64,000 bases of DNA from Zoogloea sp041914405. GTDB lineage: Bacteria; Pseudomonadota; Gammaproteobacteria; Burkholderiales; Rhodocyclaceae. The DNA lies in NCBI RefSeq assembly GCF_041914405.1, contig NZ_JAYSDK010000018.1, forward strand, positions 35,306 to 99,305, given 5' to 3'. Shown here in pieces: positions 16,920 through 24,960 of the stretch; within the stretch, counting starts at the first letter, position 1; each line of letters begins with the position of its first letter. A program made the translations under genes and the position numbers. The notes under the pieces were generated by a model that did not search any database, was not told the DNA's origin, and worked only from the letters and a program-made list of their open reading frames with translations.

Positions 16920-18136
16920 CGAATCTCCAGTGAGTCGCGCCAGCGCCACAGCAGGCTGGCCGCCAGCAACTTGAAGCCGAGTGGCAGCATGGCGTAGGTA
17001 AAGCTCAACGCCTCGAGTCCGCCGGGGCCACCCGGCCGGTAATCGAGCAGATCCAGCAGCGGCAAGGCCAGTCCGGCGGCCAGGGCCAGGTTGAGCTTGG
17101 CAATCAGATTCCATAGCCCGAAGCAGGCGCCGGCCTGCCCCTGGCGCTCGCCCAGATCGGCGGCAATGGCGGCTGGCAAGGCCAGGTCGGCGCCCAGCGC
17201 GAGGCCGGATACAAGGCAGATTCCGGCGAAGGTCCCGATATCGCCGCTGCCGAGCGATGCGGTGCCGGCGAAGGCACCCACGGCAAGCACCATCGCCAGT
17301 GCCCAGGCCCGCACCCGTCCGTAACGGGCGGCGAGCCTGACCCACACTGGCAGGGACGCGGCCCCCGCGACGAAATACAGGGCCAGCAATGGACCGGCTG
17401 CGTTGGCTGTACCGAGCACATCGGCAACGAAAAACAGGAACAGCGTTGCAGGCAGCGCAGCGGCGATGCCGTTGACGATGAAGACACCGAGCAAACGACG
17501 AAAGGCCGCATCGCCCAGCGCTCGCCCAATGCTCTCGCCCAAGGGCGTATCCGATGTGGCCGTCGGCACCCCCACCCCAGCCTGGGAGAAGGCCACGGCG
17601 GCAGCAAGCAGCAGCAAGGGCGGCAGGACCCAGGACAGACGTTCGGTGCCGGCGTTCAGGTCGTTTGCCAGCAAGCCGGGCAACGCGGCCGCAAGCATCA
17701 CGCCGGCCAGGCCGAAGCCCTCCCGCGCGGCCGTCAGCCGTGTTCGCAGCGTCGAGTCGCCGCCGAGCGTAGCCCCCCAGGCTTGGTAGGCCACTGAGGC
17801 TGCGGAGAAGCCCAGATAGGTTAGCGCCAGCGAGCCGAGCAACCAGAGCGCGGGTGAAGCGGAGGGTGGATTGAGCAGGGCGACAAAGCCGAGTGTGAAG
17901 GGAAGCAGGGCGAAGGCCAGCATGCGCCGGCGCGGCCAGCGGTCGGCCAGCCAGCCCAGCCATGGGTCGATGAAGGCGTCGAGCAGGCGTGCGCCGAGCA
18001 GAATGGCGCCGAGTAGCGCCAGATCCATCCCGGTCGCGTCGGCGTAATAGCGCGGAACATGGACGTAGATCGGCAGTGCGGCGAAAGCCAGCGGGAGACC
18101 AAGTGCTCCATAGGCCAAGACCCCGGAATTCGACAC
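16916..18136 (-). CDS. MFS transporter (GPH/MelB-like)
   Basis: This 406-residue membrane protein has about 12 hydrophobic helices. Its N-terminus ('GALGLPLAFAALPIYVHVPRY') and 'GARLLDAFIDPWLGWLADRW' match the glycoside-pentoside-hexuronide:cation symporter branch, the variant usually found in operons with DUF1365 and cyclopropane synthase genes. A GTG at 18136 is the likely start: GGGAGG lies five bases upstream and it follows the previous stop by one base. Longer upstream starts would run through the previous gene. The substrate is unknown; a lipid or lyso-lipid is possible from context. Confidence 0.78.
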   Translation of the reverse strand: MSNSGVLAYGALGLPLAFAALPIYVHVPRYYADATGMDLALLGAILLGARLLDAFIDPWLGWLADRWPRRRMLAFALLPFTLGFVALLNPPSASPALWLLGSLALTYLGFSAASVAYQAWGATLGGDSTLRTRLTAAREGFGLAGVMLAAALPGLLANDLNAGTERLSWVLPPLLLLAAAVAFSQAGVGVPTATSDTPLGESIGRALGDAAFRRLLGVFIVNGIAAALPATLFLFFVADVLGTANAAGPLLALYFVAGAASLPVWVRLAARYGRVRAWALAMVLAVGAFAGTASLGSGDIGTFAGICLVSGLALGADLALPAAIAADLGERQGQAGACFGLWNLIAKLNLALAAGLALPLLDLLDYRPGGPGGLEALSFTYAMLPLGFKLLAASLLWRWRDSLEIR

Positions 18137-18137
18137 T

Positions 18138-18647
18138 TCAGCCTCCCTTGCGCCGAAGCAGGGCGGCACGCAGGTCAGGGGCGCTTGTCCGCGTATCGAG
18201 CCAGATGGCAAAGAAGGCTTCTGCGAAGCCCGGCATGCTGATGGCGCCGAGCAGGCGATCATCGTGGTAGAAGCGTGCTCCGTCTGCACGGTAGAGGCCG
18301 AGGATGTGATCGCCCGGCTTCACGTCGGGGAAGATGCGCTGCATCTGCTCGCCCCAGCGCGCCAGCAAGGCCTCGTCATTGACGAAGCGACGCATCTCCT
18401 TGACGCTGGCTTCGGCGATGGCCTTGCCTTCGATATTCCGCTTGTAGTCGAGGCGCAGGGCGAGTGGCGGGCGTTGTGGGTCATCGCCGGCCCACAGGGT
18501 GGCCTCATAGACGAGGAAGCCGAAACGGCGGAATTCACCGCTACCCCAGCGCTTTAGGCCGGCAATGGCTTCGATGGCGGCATGGGGCTCAGTGTGCACG
18601 CCGAGCAGGGTGCTTGCCACCAAGGCGAGCAGCCGGCGGCGTGCCAT
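18138..18647 (-). CDS. Chalcone isomerase-like domain protein
   Basis: The product is 169 residues with a signal peptide ('RRRLLALVASTLLGV'), so it is exported. The body matches chalcone-isomerase-like bacterial proteins: 'WGSGEFRRFGFLVYEATLWA', 'LALRLDYKRNIEGKAIAEAS', 'PGDHILGLYRADGARFYHDD' and 'FFAIWLDTRTSAPDLRAALL'. In bacteria this fold binds fatty-acid-like ligands and is rarely a true chalcone isomerase. ATG 18647 is chosen because it starts the signal peptide; upstream codons overlap the previous gene. It is 34 bases after the cyclopropane synthase gene and one base before the transporter. Confidence 0.8.
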   Translation of the reverse strand: MARRRLLALVASTLLGVHTEPHAAIEAIAGLKRWGSGEFRRFGFLVYEATLWAGDDPQRPPLALRLDYKRNIEGKAIAEASVKEMRRFVNDEALLARWGEQMQRIFPDVKPGDHILGLYRADGARFYHDDRLLGAISMPGFAEAFFAIWLDTRTSAPDLRAALLRRKGG

Positions 18648-18681
18648 GGCGGCCGGACTGCCGGCGCGTGGCAAAGTGGGA

Positions 18682-19878
18682 TCAGCGATGGGCGAGTTCG
18701 AACTGGACGACATCGATGTTCCCAGCCAGGAAGCCGGCCTCGCAGTAGTGGAGGTAGAAGCGCCACAGCCGGCGGAAATTCTCGTCAAAGCCCAGCGTAG
18801 CGATTTGCGTCCAGTTGTCCTCGAAGGCAGCGCGCCACTCGGCCAGCGTGCGGGCGTAATCGAGGCCGAAGGCGAATTCGTCCGTCACCTGCAGGCCCTG
18901 CCGTTCAGCCGTCTTCCTGAAGACGCGGCGGGACGGAAGCATGCCGCCCGGAAATATGTATTGCTGGATGAAGTCGGTTCCGCGCCGGTAGGTTGCGAAC
19001 AGGTCGTCGCGGATGGTGATGCTCTGGATCATGGCGCGGCCGCCCGGCTCGAGCGCTTTGGCGACGGTGGCGAAGTAGCTCGGCCACCACCGCTCGCCGA
19101 CAGCTTCGAACATTTCGATGGAAACGATGTGGTCGAAGCGCTCCCGGGTGTCGCGGTAGTCCTGCAGGCGCAGATCCGCTTCAGGCACGCGTTTCTTTGC
19201 CCACTCGAGCTGGGCCGGAGACAGGGTCAGGCCGGTGACGTGCAGACCTTTGTGTGTGGCCATCTCTGCGAATCCCCCCCAGCCACAGCCGATTTCCAGC
19301 ACGCTCTCGCCCTGCCTGGCTTGGAGCTGGTCGAGAATCCGGCGGTACTTGGCCTGCTGGGCGGCGAGCAAGGAACCGTCGTCCTGGGCCTGGTAGAGGG
19401 CCGACGAGTAGCTCATGCTCGGGTCGAGCCACAAGCGGTAAAAATCATTGCCCAAGTCGTAGTGGGCCATGATGTTGCGCTTGCTACCGGCGCGGCTGTT
19501 GCGGTTGAACCAGTGGCGCATGCGTGCGGCCAGCAATTGCCGCCAGGAGCCATAGATGGCCTTGGCGAGCGCGCCCCGGTTGCGGGCGAGCAGCGTCAGC
19601 AGGGCGGTGACGTCCGGTGAGTCCCACTGGCCGTCCAGGTAAGCCTCGGCAAGCCCGATGTCGCCGCGGGCGAGCACCCGCCCGAACATGGCTTCGTCGT
19701 GCACCTGCAGGCTCAGGCTGCTGGCACCCTCGCCGAACAGGGTGCGCGAGCCGTCCGCCAGGCGGACCTCGAGCATGCCATCCGTCAGTTTTTCCAGCAG
19801 TTTGAAGACAGTACGGGTATCGCGGGCCAATGTTTGGGTACCGCGCACGGGGAGGGCGTAGTCGAAGGTCTGGGTCAT
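18682..19878 (-). CDS. Cyclopropane-fatty-acyl-phospholipid synthase family methyltransferase
   Basis: This 398-residue SAM-dependent enzyme methylates or cyclopropanates unsaturated acyl chains in membrane phospholipids. Family motifs are 'HYDLGNDFYRLWLDPSMSYS', 'VLEIGCGWGGFAE' (SAM site), 'IVSIEMFEAVGE' and 'YIFPGGMLPS'. It belongs to the CFA/Mma branch found next to DUF1365 and the COG2907 oxidoreductase. ATG 19878 overlaps the stop of the DUF1365 gene as ATGA; longer starts are unlikely. In other proteobacteria such genes are induced by light or singlet oxygen, and some lead to furan fatty acids. That role here is inference. Confidence 0.88.
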   Translation of the reverse strand: MTQTFDYALPVRGTQTLARDTRTVFKLLEKLTDGMLEVRLADGSRTLFGEGASSLSLQVHDEAMFGRVLARGDIGLAEAYLDGQWDSPDVTALLTLLARNRGALAKAIYGSWRQLLAARMRHWFNRNSRAGSKRNIMAHYDLGNDFYRLWLDPSMSYSSALYQAQDDGSLLAAQQAKYRRILDQLQARQGESVLEIGCGWGGFAEMATHKGLHVTGLTLSPAQLEWAKKRVPEADLRLQDYRDTRERFDHIVSIEMFEAVGERWWPSYFATVAKALEPGGRAMIQSITIRDDLFATYRRGTDFIQQYIFPGGMLPSRRVFRKTAERQGLQVTDEFAFGLDYARTLAEWRAAFEDNWTQIATLGFDENFRRLWRFYLHYCEAGFLAGNIDVVQFELAHR

Positions 19879-20639
19879 TTGGATGATTCCTGTACGGATC
19901 GGGGAGCGGGCTTCGACCCGCGGAATGGCACCCCCTTGAGCCACAGCTTGAGCGCCTGCCAATGGATGCGGGCGATGACGCCGAGGGTCAGGAAAGGCAT
20001 GCGCAGGAAGCTCGTGAGCAGTGCGCCAGCCGACCAGGGGGCGGGTTTGCCGGAGAGCGTGGTGAGCAGCAATTCGCCTTCCGCGTCGTCGTAATCGATG
20101 CGGGCGACTTGAACGGCGCGCTGATGCAGGAAGCGGAAGCGGTAGGCGCCCTCGATCTCATTGAAGGGAGAGACGTGGAAGCACTTTTCGGCGTGCAACA
20201 CCTCGCCGTCGCGCAGTGCGTCGCCGTGGCGATGCAGCAGGTAGCTGTGGGTGCCGCCGAAGGTGTTGTTGACCTCCGCAAGGACGGCGATCAGCCGGCC
20301 GCCGCGATCGTGGCAAAACCAGAAACTGACTGGATTGAATACGTAGCCCATCACCCGCGGGAAGGTCTGCAGCACGATCTCGCCATCGTTGGGCAGGCCG
20401 TGTTGTGCCAATAAGCCTTCTATCCACGGCAGCAGTGGGCCACCGTCACGGGGGCCATGGTCCTTGCTGTGAAAGCTCAGCAGGTTGGGTCGGTCCACGG
20501 AGAAGATGGCGCATTGCGCCGCGGCCAGGTCACGTACCGGCAACTGCACGTAGAACACCGGATAGACGAAAGCATTGACCGCCGGACGCAGGCGGCGATG
20601 CATCACGTGGCCAAGGCAGATTTGCGGATGTGTGTTCAT
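19875..20639 (-). CDS. DUF1365 protein
   Basis: A protein of about 254 residues of DUF1365, recognised by 'GHVMHRRLRPAVNAFVYPVF', 'PRVMGYVFNPVSFWFCHD' and 'AEVNNTFGGTHSYLL'. The conserved Asn-Pro-Val-Ser-Phe and Glu-Val-Asn-Asn-Thr-Phe blocks suggest an enzyme, but no reaction is established to my knowledge. ATG 20639 fits homologues; a TTG at 20654 has AGGA five bases upstream and is a possible alternative start. It lies between the FAD oxidoreductase and the cyclopropane synthase, its usual neighbours, so it probably acts on the same lipid. Confidence 0.85.
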   Translation of the reverse strand: MNTHPQICLGHVMHRRLRPAVNAFVYPVFYVQLPVRDLAAAQCAIFSVDRPNLLSFHSKDHGPRDGGPLLPWIEGLLAQHGLPNDGEIVLQTFPRVMGYVFNPVSFWFCHDRGGRLIAVLAEVNNTFGGTHSYLLHRHGDALRDGEVLHAEKCFHVSPFNEIEGAYRFRFLHQRAVQVARIDYDDAEGELLLTTLSGKPAPWSAGALLTSFLRMPFLTLGVIARIHWQALKLWLKGVPFRGSKPAPRSVQESSK

Positions 20640-20661
20640 CGGCGAGTTCGGCAAGCTTTTC

Positions 20662-21996
20662 CTAGACCGCTTCTGCTTCTCGGTGCAGGTGGCTTGCCAC
20701 GTCTTGCCAGGGCGCCAGGACCCCCAGGCCGTTGGCGACTCGCAGCGCGGACTTCAGGCCGTCCTCGTGGAAGCCGTAACTGCCCCAGGCGCCGGCCAGC
20801 CAGATGCCACCTTCGCCCTGCACCCTGCCCAACCGTTGCTGTGCGGCGATGGCCGGACCATCGAAGATCGGGTGCGCGTAATCGAATTCGGCGATCACTT
20901 TGCTGGGGTCCGGCTCGCGGACCGGATTCAGGGTTACCACCACCGGGGCCGAGAACGGCAACGGCTGCAGTTTGTTGATCAGGTAGGACACGCCAACAGG
21001 CTGCGCATTTGCGTCGGCGCCCGGCGCCGCCTTGCCGCCGAAGTAATTCCACGCCGACCACAGCTTGCGATCGCGCGGCAGCAGGGCCGGGTCCGTGTGC
21101 AGTACGGCGCGGTTTGGCTGGTAGCCGATGGCGGACAGCACCTCGCGCTGCCCGTCGCTCGCCGTCATGCCGAGGATGGAGCGCGCCTGATCGCTGTGGC
21201 AGGCCAGTACCACCTGATCGAACCTTTCGCTGCCGCCTGCATGCACGACACTCAGGCCGTCCGCTGTACGCGTGACGGCATGGACCGGGCAGGCGATGCG
21301 CAGATCACCGAGCTGGGTGGCGATCTTCCTGACGTACTCGCGTCCGCCACCCTTGACTGTGCGCCACATTGGACGGTCGAAGATCTGCAGCAGGCCGTGG
21401 TTCTGGCAGAAGTGGATGAAGGTAGCGAGAGGCATGTCGAGCATCTGGCCGGTCGGGCAGGACCAGATCGCAGCGGCCATGGGCAGCAGGTACCAGTTGG
21501 AAAAAGCGTCCGAATACCGACCATCGCGCAGGAAGTCGCGCAGGCTCTGCGTGGTGTCCGGACGGGTTGCCAGCCAAGCGGTGCTCTCGCGGTTGAAACG
21601 GAGGATGTCCGATAGCATCGACCAGAACTGGGGGCGCACGAGGTTGCGCTTCTGCCCGAAGAGGGTCGCCAGACTGCTGCCAGCCCATTCCAGATCCGGC
21701 GTTTCCAGGCTGACCGAGAAGGACATTTCGGTCTCTACACTATCGACACCAAGGAACTCGAACAGGGCGATCAGGTTAGGGTAGGTTTTCTCGTTGAATA
21801 CCAGAAAGCCCGTGTCGACCGGATGTGTCTTGCCTTCGAGCTTCACATCGACCGTGTTGGTGTGGCCGCCAAGATAGGAGCCCGCTTCGAACACCGTGAC
21901 GTCGTAGCGGCGGGACAGCAACCACGCCGTGGCCAGGCCGGAGATCCCGGCGCCGACTACCGCGATACGTTGCCTCGGGTTGATTCTGGCGTTCAC
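20662..21996 (-). CDS. FAD-dependent oxidoreductase (COG2907, amine-oxidase/desaturase-like)
   Basis: A flavoprotein of 444 residues. The N-terminal Rossmann motif is 'RIAVVGAGISGLATAWLL', with 'VFEAGSYLGGHTNTVDV' and the conserved 'VDTGFLVFNEKTYPNLIALF'. The C-terminal FAD motif is 'GIWLAGAWGSYGFHEDGL'. Relatives include carotenoid-desaturase-like and amine oxidase enzymes; COG2907 members accompany DUF1365 and cyclopropane synthase genes. The start is the GTG at 21996 with AGGAGA upstream; longer frames run into the promoter. It is the first gene of the eight-gene operon, reading away from the LitR-type regulator. The likely substrate is an acyl chain of a membrane lipid. Confidence 0.85.
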   Translation of the reverse strand: MNARINPRQRIAVVGAGISGLATAWLLSRRYDVTVFEAGSYLGGHTNTVDVKLEGKTHPVDTGFLVFNEKTYPNLIALFEFLGVDSVETEMSFSVSLETPDLEWAGSSLATLFGQKRNLVRPQFWSMLSDILRFNRESTAWLATRPDTTQSLRDFLRDGRYSDAFSNWYLLPMAAAIWSCPTGQMLDMPLATFIHFCQNHGLLQIFDRPMWRTVKGGGREYVRKIATQLGDLRIACPVHAVTRTADGLSVVHAGGSERFDQVVLACHSDQARSILGMTASDGQREVLSAIGYQPNRAVLHTDPALLPRDRKLWSAWNYFGGKAAPGADANAQPVGVSYLINKLQPLPFSAPVVVTLNPVREPDPSKVIAEFDYAHPIFDGPAIAAQQRLGRVQGEGGIWLAGAWGSYGFHEDGLKSALRVANGLGVLAPWQDVASHLHREAEAV

Positions 21997-22076
21997 GCTT
22001 TTCTCCTGATGACACGCGTTTAGCGCGAGACTCGAGGCGGGGGCTTGTCCTTGCGCTCCTGCATTCAAGTCGTTTG

Positions 22077-22165
22077 TTTGTCCTAGACAAATATGTTTTT
22101 TGTTCGTAAGGTAGTGAGCCAAAGCTGTTATGTCAACGGTTTGTCTAATATTTGTTTAGGACAAA
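22077..22165. promoter_or_regulatory. LitR operator region between divergent genes
   Basis: Near-palindromic sites flank the divergent promoter: TTTGTCCTAGACAAA at 22077-22091 and TTTGTTTAGGACAAA at 22151-22165, which match each other as reverse complements at 14 of 15 positions. A third half-site, TTTGTCTAA, lies at 22140-22148. One site sits just inside the predicted operon transcript; the others lie upstream of its -35 and over the regulator's leader. The AGGA inside the second site also serves as the regulator's ribosome site, so binding could autoregulate it. Confidence 0.65.
22108..22136 (-). promoter_or_regulatory. Sigma-70-type promoter of the lipid operon
   Basis: On the minus strand TTGACA (22136-22131) and TACCTT (22113-22108) are 17 bases apart. 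The -35 is a perfect consensus and the -10 is weak, as is usual for regulated promoters. Transcription would start near 22101, inside the repeated operator sites. Confidence 0.6.
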
Positions 22166-22167
22166 TT

Positions 22168-23079
22168 ATGAATACCCCGGGCTTCACCATTGCGGCTGTC
22201 GAGCGCGACACTGGGCTCTCCAAAGATGTCCTGCGCATGTGGGAGCGGCGTTACGGTTTTCCTGTCCCGGAGCGCGACGCACACGGCGAGCGCGTCTATC
22301 CGGCCGCGCAGGTCGAGCGCCTGCGTGCGATAAAACGCCTGATGGATCAGGGATATAGACCCGGAAAGCTGATTGCCACGCCGATTGATGAGCTCAGTCT
22401 GCTGGCGCCGCGCCGCGGTCGACCTGCGGTCGTGGAGGGACGGGGAGTCGATCATCCGGAGCATGGCGAGCTGCTCGCGTTGCTCAGGCAGCATGACGCC
22501 AACGCTTTTGTCCAGGCTCTGCAACAGCGGTTGGCCCGCCAGGGATTGCAGCGTTTTGTTCAGGACATCGTCGCACCGCTGACGCAGCAGGTCGGGGACG
22601 CCTGGGAGGACGGACATTTCGAGGTGTTCGAGGAACACCTGTTCACCGAGCTGACCAAGCGGGTACTACGACAGGCCATCGCCGGCCTGCCACAGGGCGG
22701 CGCCTCGCCGCGCGTGCTGCTCACCAGCGTGCCGGACGAGCAGCACATGCTTGGCCTGTTGATGGTTGAAGCCCTGCTGGCGCTTGAAGGAGCGGAGTGC
22801 ATTCCGCTCGGTACGCAAATGCCCTTGCTGGAAATCAGCCGGGCTGCGGCAGCGCACCGAGCCGACATCGTGGCCCTGTCGTTCTCGGTGGCCTTTCCAG
22901 CCCGTCAGCTCCCTCGGCTGCTTGAGCAATTGCGGGCGGCGCTGTCAGCCGACGTCGAGTTGTGGGTGGGGGGGCGCGGGGTCTCACGCCTCAATCCGCC
23001 GGCCGGGGTCCGCTGCTTTGCCAGTCTGGACCAGGGCGTCGAGGCTCTGGCGGCATGGCGGAGCGCGCACGCCGGATAG
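22168..23079 (+). CDS. litR: LitR/CarH-type MerR regulator with B12-binding domain
   Basis: This 303-residue repressor has a MerR helix-turn-helix at the N-terminus ('FTIAAVERDTGLSKDVLRMW', 'RRYGFPVPERDAHGERVY'). Its C-terminal half is a cobalamin-binding domain. Trp146 followed by Glu156-His157 forms the W-x9-EH signature of light-sensing CarH/LitR proteins, and 'DEQHMLG' (Glu191, His193, Gly196) is the ExHxxG lower-ligand motif. In characterised relatives adenosylcobalamin keeps the protein on DNA in the dark and light releases it. ATG 22168 is chosen because AGGA lies six bases upstream and the MerR domain starts there; earlier codons lie in the promoter. It is divergent from the lipid operon it probably controls. 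Confidence 0.85.
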   Translation: MNTPGFTIAAVERDTGLSKDVLRMWERRYGFPVPERDAHGERVYPAAQVERLRAIKRLMDQGYRPGKLIATPIDELSLLAPRRGRPAVVEGRGVDHPEHGELLALLRQHDANAFVQALQQRLARQGLQRFVQDIVAPLTQQVGDAWEDGHFEVFEEHLFTELTKRVLRQAIAGLPQGGASPRVLLTSVPDEQHMLGLLMVEALLALEGAECIPLGTQMPLLEISRAAAAHRADIVALSFSVAFPARQLPRLLEQLRAALSADVELWVGGRGVSRLNPPAGVRCFASLDQGVEALAAWRSAHAG

Positions 23080-23119
23080 CAGTTCCTTGCCCCTCTCCGT
23101 CGGTGAGGGCAGGCATGTT

Positions 23120-24049
23120 TCAGCCTTCGGGCCGTTTGGCGTTGTCATCCAGCAGGCCGACGAGCGTTTCGCGCAACCAGGCTACTGCAGGGTCGGCGTG
23201 GTTGCGCGGGTGCCAGGCCAGACGCAGGCCGAACCCGCGGTCGTCGAAGGGTAGGTCGAACATGTCGAGCACGCTGGCGAAGCGGCTCCGCAACATCGAC
23301 GGCAGGGTGCACACGTAATCCGAATTACGCAGGATTTCGGGCACCAGCATGAACTTCTCGACGGATACCACCACGGTGCGATGGCGCCCCCGTTCGGCCA
23401 GCGTTTCGTCGATGTACCCGCTGAAGTGCCCGCCGAATTCCGTGACCAGCACATGCTGCAGGGCGCAGTAAGCGTCCATGTCGAGGCTTGCCGTGCCACG
23501 CGGATGGCCTTTTCGTTGCGCCATTACGAAGGAGCCGTGGAGCAGGGGCCTGACTTTCATCGAGGCTGGCAGGAGACGTTCCGAGGCGATCAGCAGATCG
23601 ACCTCCCCGCCTTCCATCTGCGCCGCGATCAAGCCGGCATCGGGGTTGCGGAAGGCGATACGCACGCCGGGCCCGGCGCAGGAGGCCAGCTTCTCGATGA
23701 GCGGCAGTCCGAGCACTACCATGGCGGTATCGTTGGCGGCGATCTGGAAGGTGCGCTCGTCCGTCAGTGGGTTGAAGCTCGGCCGGTACTGCACGACTGA
23801 TTCGAGGTCCTTGAGCACGGAATGAAGGATCGGCCCCAGGGCCAGCGCGCGGGCGGTGGGTGTCATCCCGCGGCCAGCCTCGGCGGGAAGCAGTAGTGGA
23901 TCACCGAAGATCTGGCGCAGGCGCGCCAACTGCGCCGACAGTGCTGGCTGGCTCAGGTGCAGGCGACGGGCAGCCCGCGTTACGTTGCATTCGGCCAGCA
24001 GCGCGTCCAGGGAAACCAGCAGGTTCAGGTCAATCTGGCGTAGATCCAC
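23120..24049 (-). CDS. LysR-family transcriptional regulator (NodD/NahR-like)
   Basis: A regulator of about 309 residues. The winged HTH 'NLLVSLDALLAECNVTRAAR' with 'LHLSQPALSAQLARLRQIFG' is at the N-terminus, and the periplasmic-binding-like effector domain follows ('PLIEKLASCAGPGVRIAFR', 'VDLLIASERLLP'). The sequence style is closest to the NodD/NahR/LinR branch, whose effectors are often aromatic. I place the start at the GTG 24049, before 'DLRQIDLNLL', because family members start there; an earlier codon at 24127 would add 26 residues lacking similarity. It is divergent from the monooxygenase-fold gene at 24167, its most likely target. Confidence 0.82.
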   Translation of the reverse strand: MDLRQIDLNLLVSLDALLAECNVTRAARRLHLSQPALSAQLARLRQIFGDPLLLPAEAGRGMTPTARALALGPILHSVLKDLESVVQYRPSFNPLTDERTFQIAANDTAMVVLGLPLIEKLASCAGPGVRIAFRNPDAGLIAAQMEGGEVDLLIASERLLPASMKVRPLLHGSFVMAQRKGHPRGTASLDMDAYCALQHVLVTEFGGHFSGYIDETLAERGRHRTVVVSVEKFMLVPEILRNSDYVCTLPSMLRSRFASVLDMFDLPFDDRGFGLRLAWHPRNHADPAVAWLRETLVGLLDDNAKRPEG

Positions 24050-24166
24050 GATGGGGTATCTTCTTGGTGGATTGGTCGAATACGGATAATCGATTTCAAC
24101 TATATATCCGTGGCCTCCATACTCCAATCAACGCGTTCAACGCGACGCACATAAAAGGAGAAAACC

Positions 24167-24742
24167 ATGGAAGCCAACGCCACCAAGACCCAGCCGGGTA
24201 GCGCGAACCCCGTCATCCGCATCGCCCGCCGCCACATCCGGCCGGGGAACGAGGCTGCATACGAAGCCTTGGTTGGTGAGATGTTCCAGCAGATGCAGGC
24301 CTGCAAGGGCTTCCTCGGTGCGGAACTGATCCCGGCCAACGCGCCGGACGGTGAGCATCAGGTCATCATCCGCTTCTCGTCGGAAGACGCGCTCGCCAAC
24401 TGGGACGGCAGTGCGGCGCGTTCCGAGCTGCTCGCCCGGATGGCCAAGCTGGCCGACACCGACCCGGAGTATCGCCGTCTTTCCGGACTTGAGGCCTGGT
24501 TTACGCCCGCCGTCGTGCCCGCCACGATGCATCCGCCACGGGCGCGCATGGCGCTGGTGACCTGGATGGGCATCTTTCCGACGGTATCGCTGGTCCTGTG
24601 GTTGATCGAACCGCTGCTGCGTCCGTACTTGCCCTTTTTGCCCAAGGTTGCCTTGCTCACCGGGCTCATCGTTGTGACGATGACCTGGGGCGTGATGCCG
24701 CGGCTTACCCGGATGATGCGTGGGTTTCTGAATCGGCAGTAA
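24167..24742 (+). CDS. Antibiotic biosynthesis monooxygenase (ABM) fold membrane protein
   Basis: The product has 191 residues. Residues 15-110 form an ABM-type ferredoxin-like domain ('PVIRIARRHIRPGNEAAYEA', 'CKGFLGAELI', 'IIRFSSEDALANWDGS'), a fold used for small cofactor-less monooxygenases and heme-degrading enzymes. Two TM helices follow ('MGIFPTVSLVLWLIEPLL' and 'VALLTGLIVVTMTWGV'), so it is anchored in the inner membrane; this extension is common in the COG3224 subgroup. AAAGGAG seven bases before the ATG fixes the start. It diverges from the LysR gene. The reaction is unknown. Confidence 0.75.
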   Translation: MEANATKTQPGSANPVIRIARRHIRPGNEAAYEALVGEMFQQMQACKGFLGAELIPANAPDGEHQVIIRFSSEDALANWDGSAARSELLARMAKLADTDPEYRRLSGLEAWFTPAVVPATMHPPRARMALVTWMGIFPTVSLVLWLIEPLLRPYLPFLPKVALLTGLIVVTMTWGVMPRLTRMMRGFLNRQ

Positions 24743-24800
24743 AGCTAGACGGTTTATGAGATATGGGACTCCAAGGTTGCGCTGCTAAGGAGGTGCGGGT

Positions 24801-24842
24801 ATGTTCTGCCTGCCGTTGCTTGGCGGAAATTCAGGCAGTTGA
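24801..24842 (+). CDS. Possible 13-codon leader peptide
   Basis: An AAGGAGGT site (24787-24794) lies a few bases before an ATG opening 'MFCLPLLGGNSGS' and a TGA stop. It lies about 120 bases upstream of the deacetylase operon and is followed by a small TGAAAA/TTTTCA hairpin. The strong ribosome site is the only support. It could be a translated leader or chance. Confidence 0.25.
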   Translation: MFCLPLLGGNSGS

Positions 24843-24960
24843 AAAAAAGCGACTTTTCAATGTCTTGCCGCGAGCGCTAGCTAGACATGTTCCATGTGCC
24901 CTGTTAATGGACTGCGCCTGGGTTCCTGAACGTTTACTCTGAATTTAAAAGCGTACCCCT

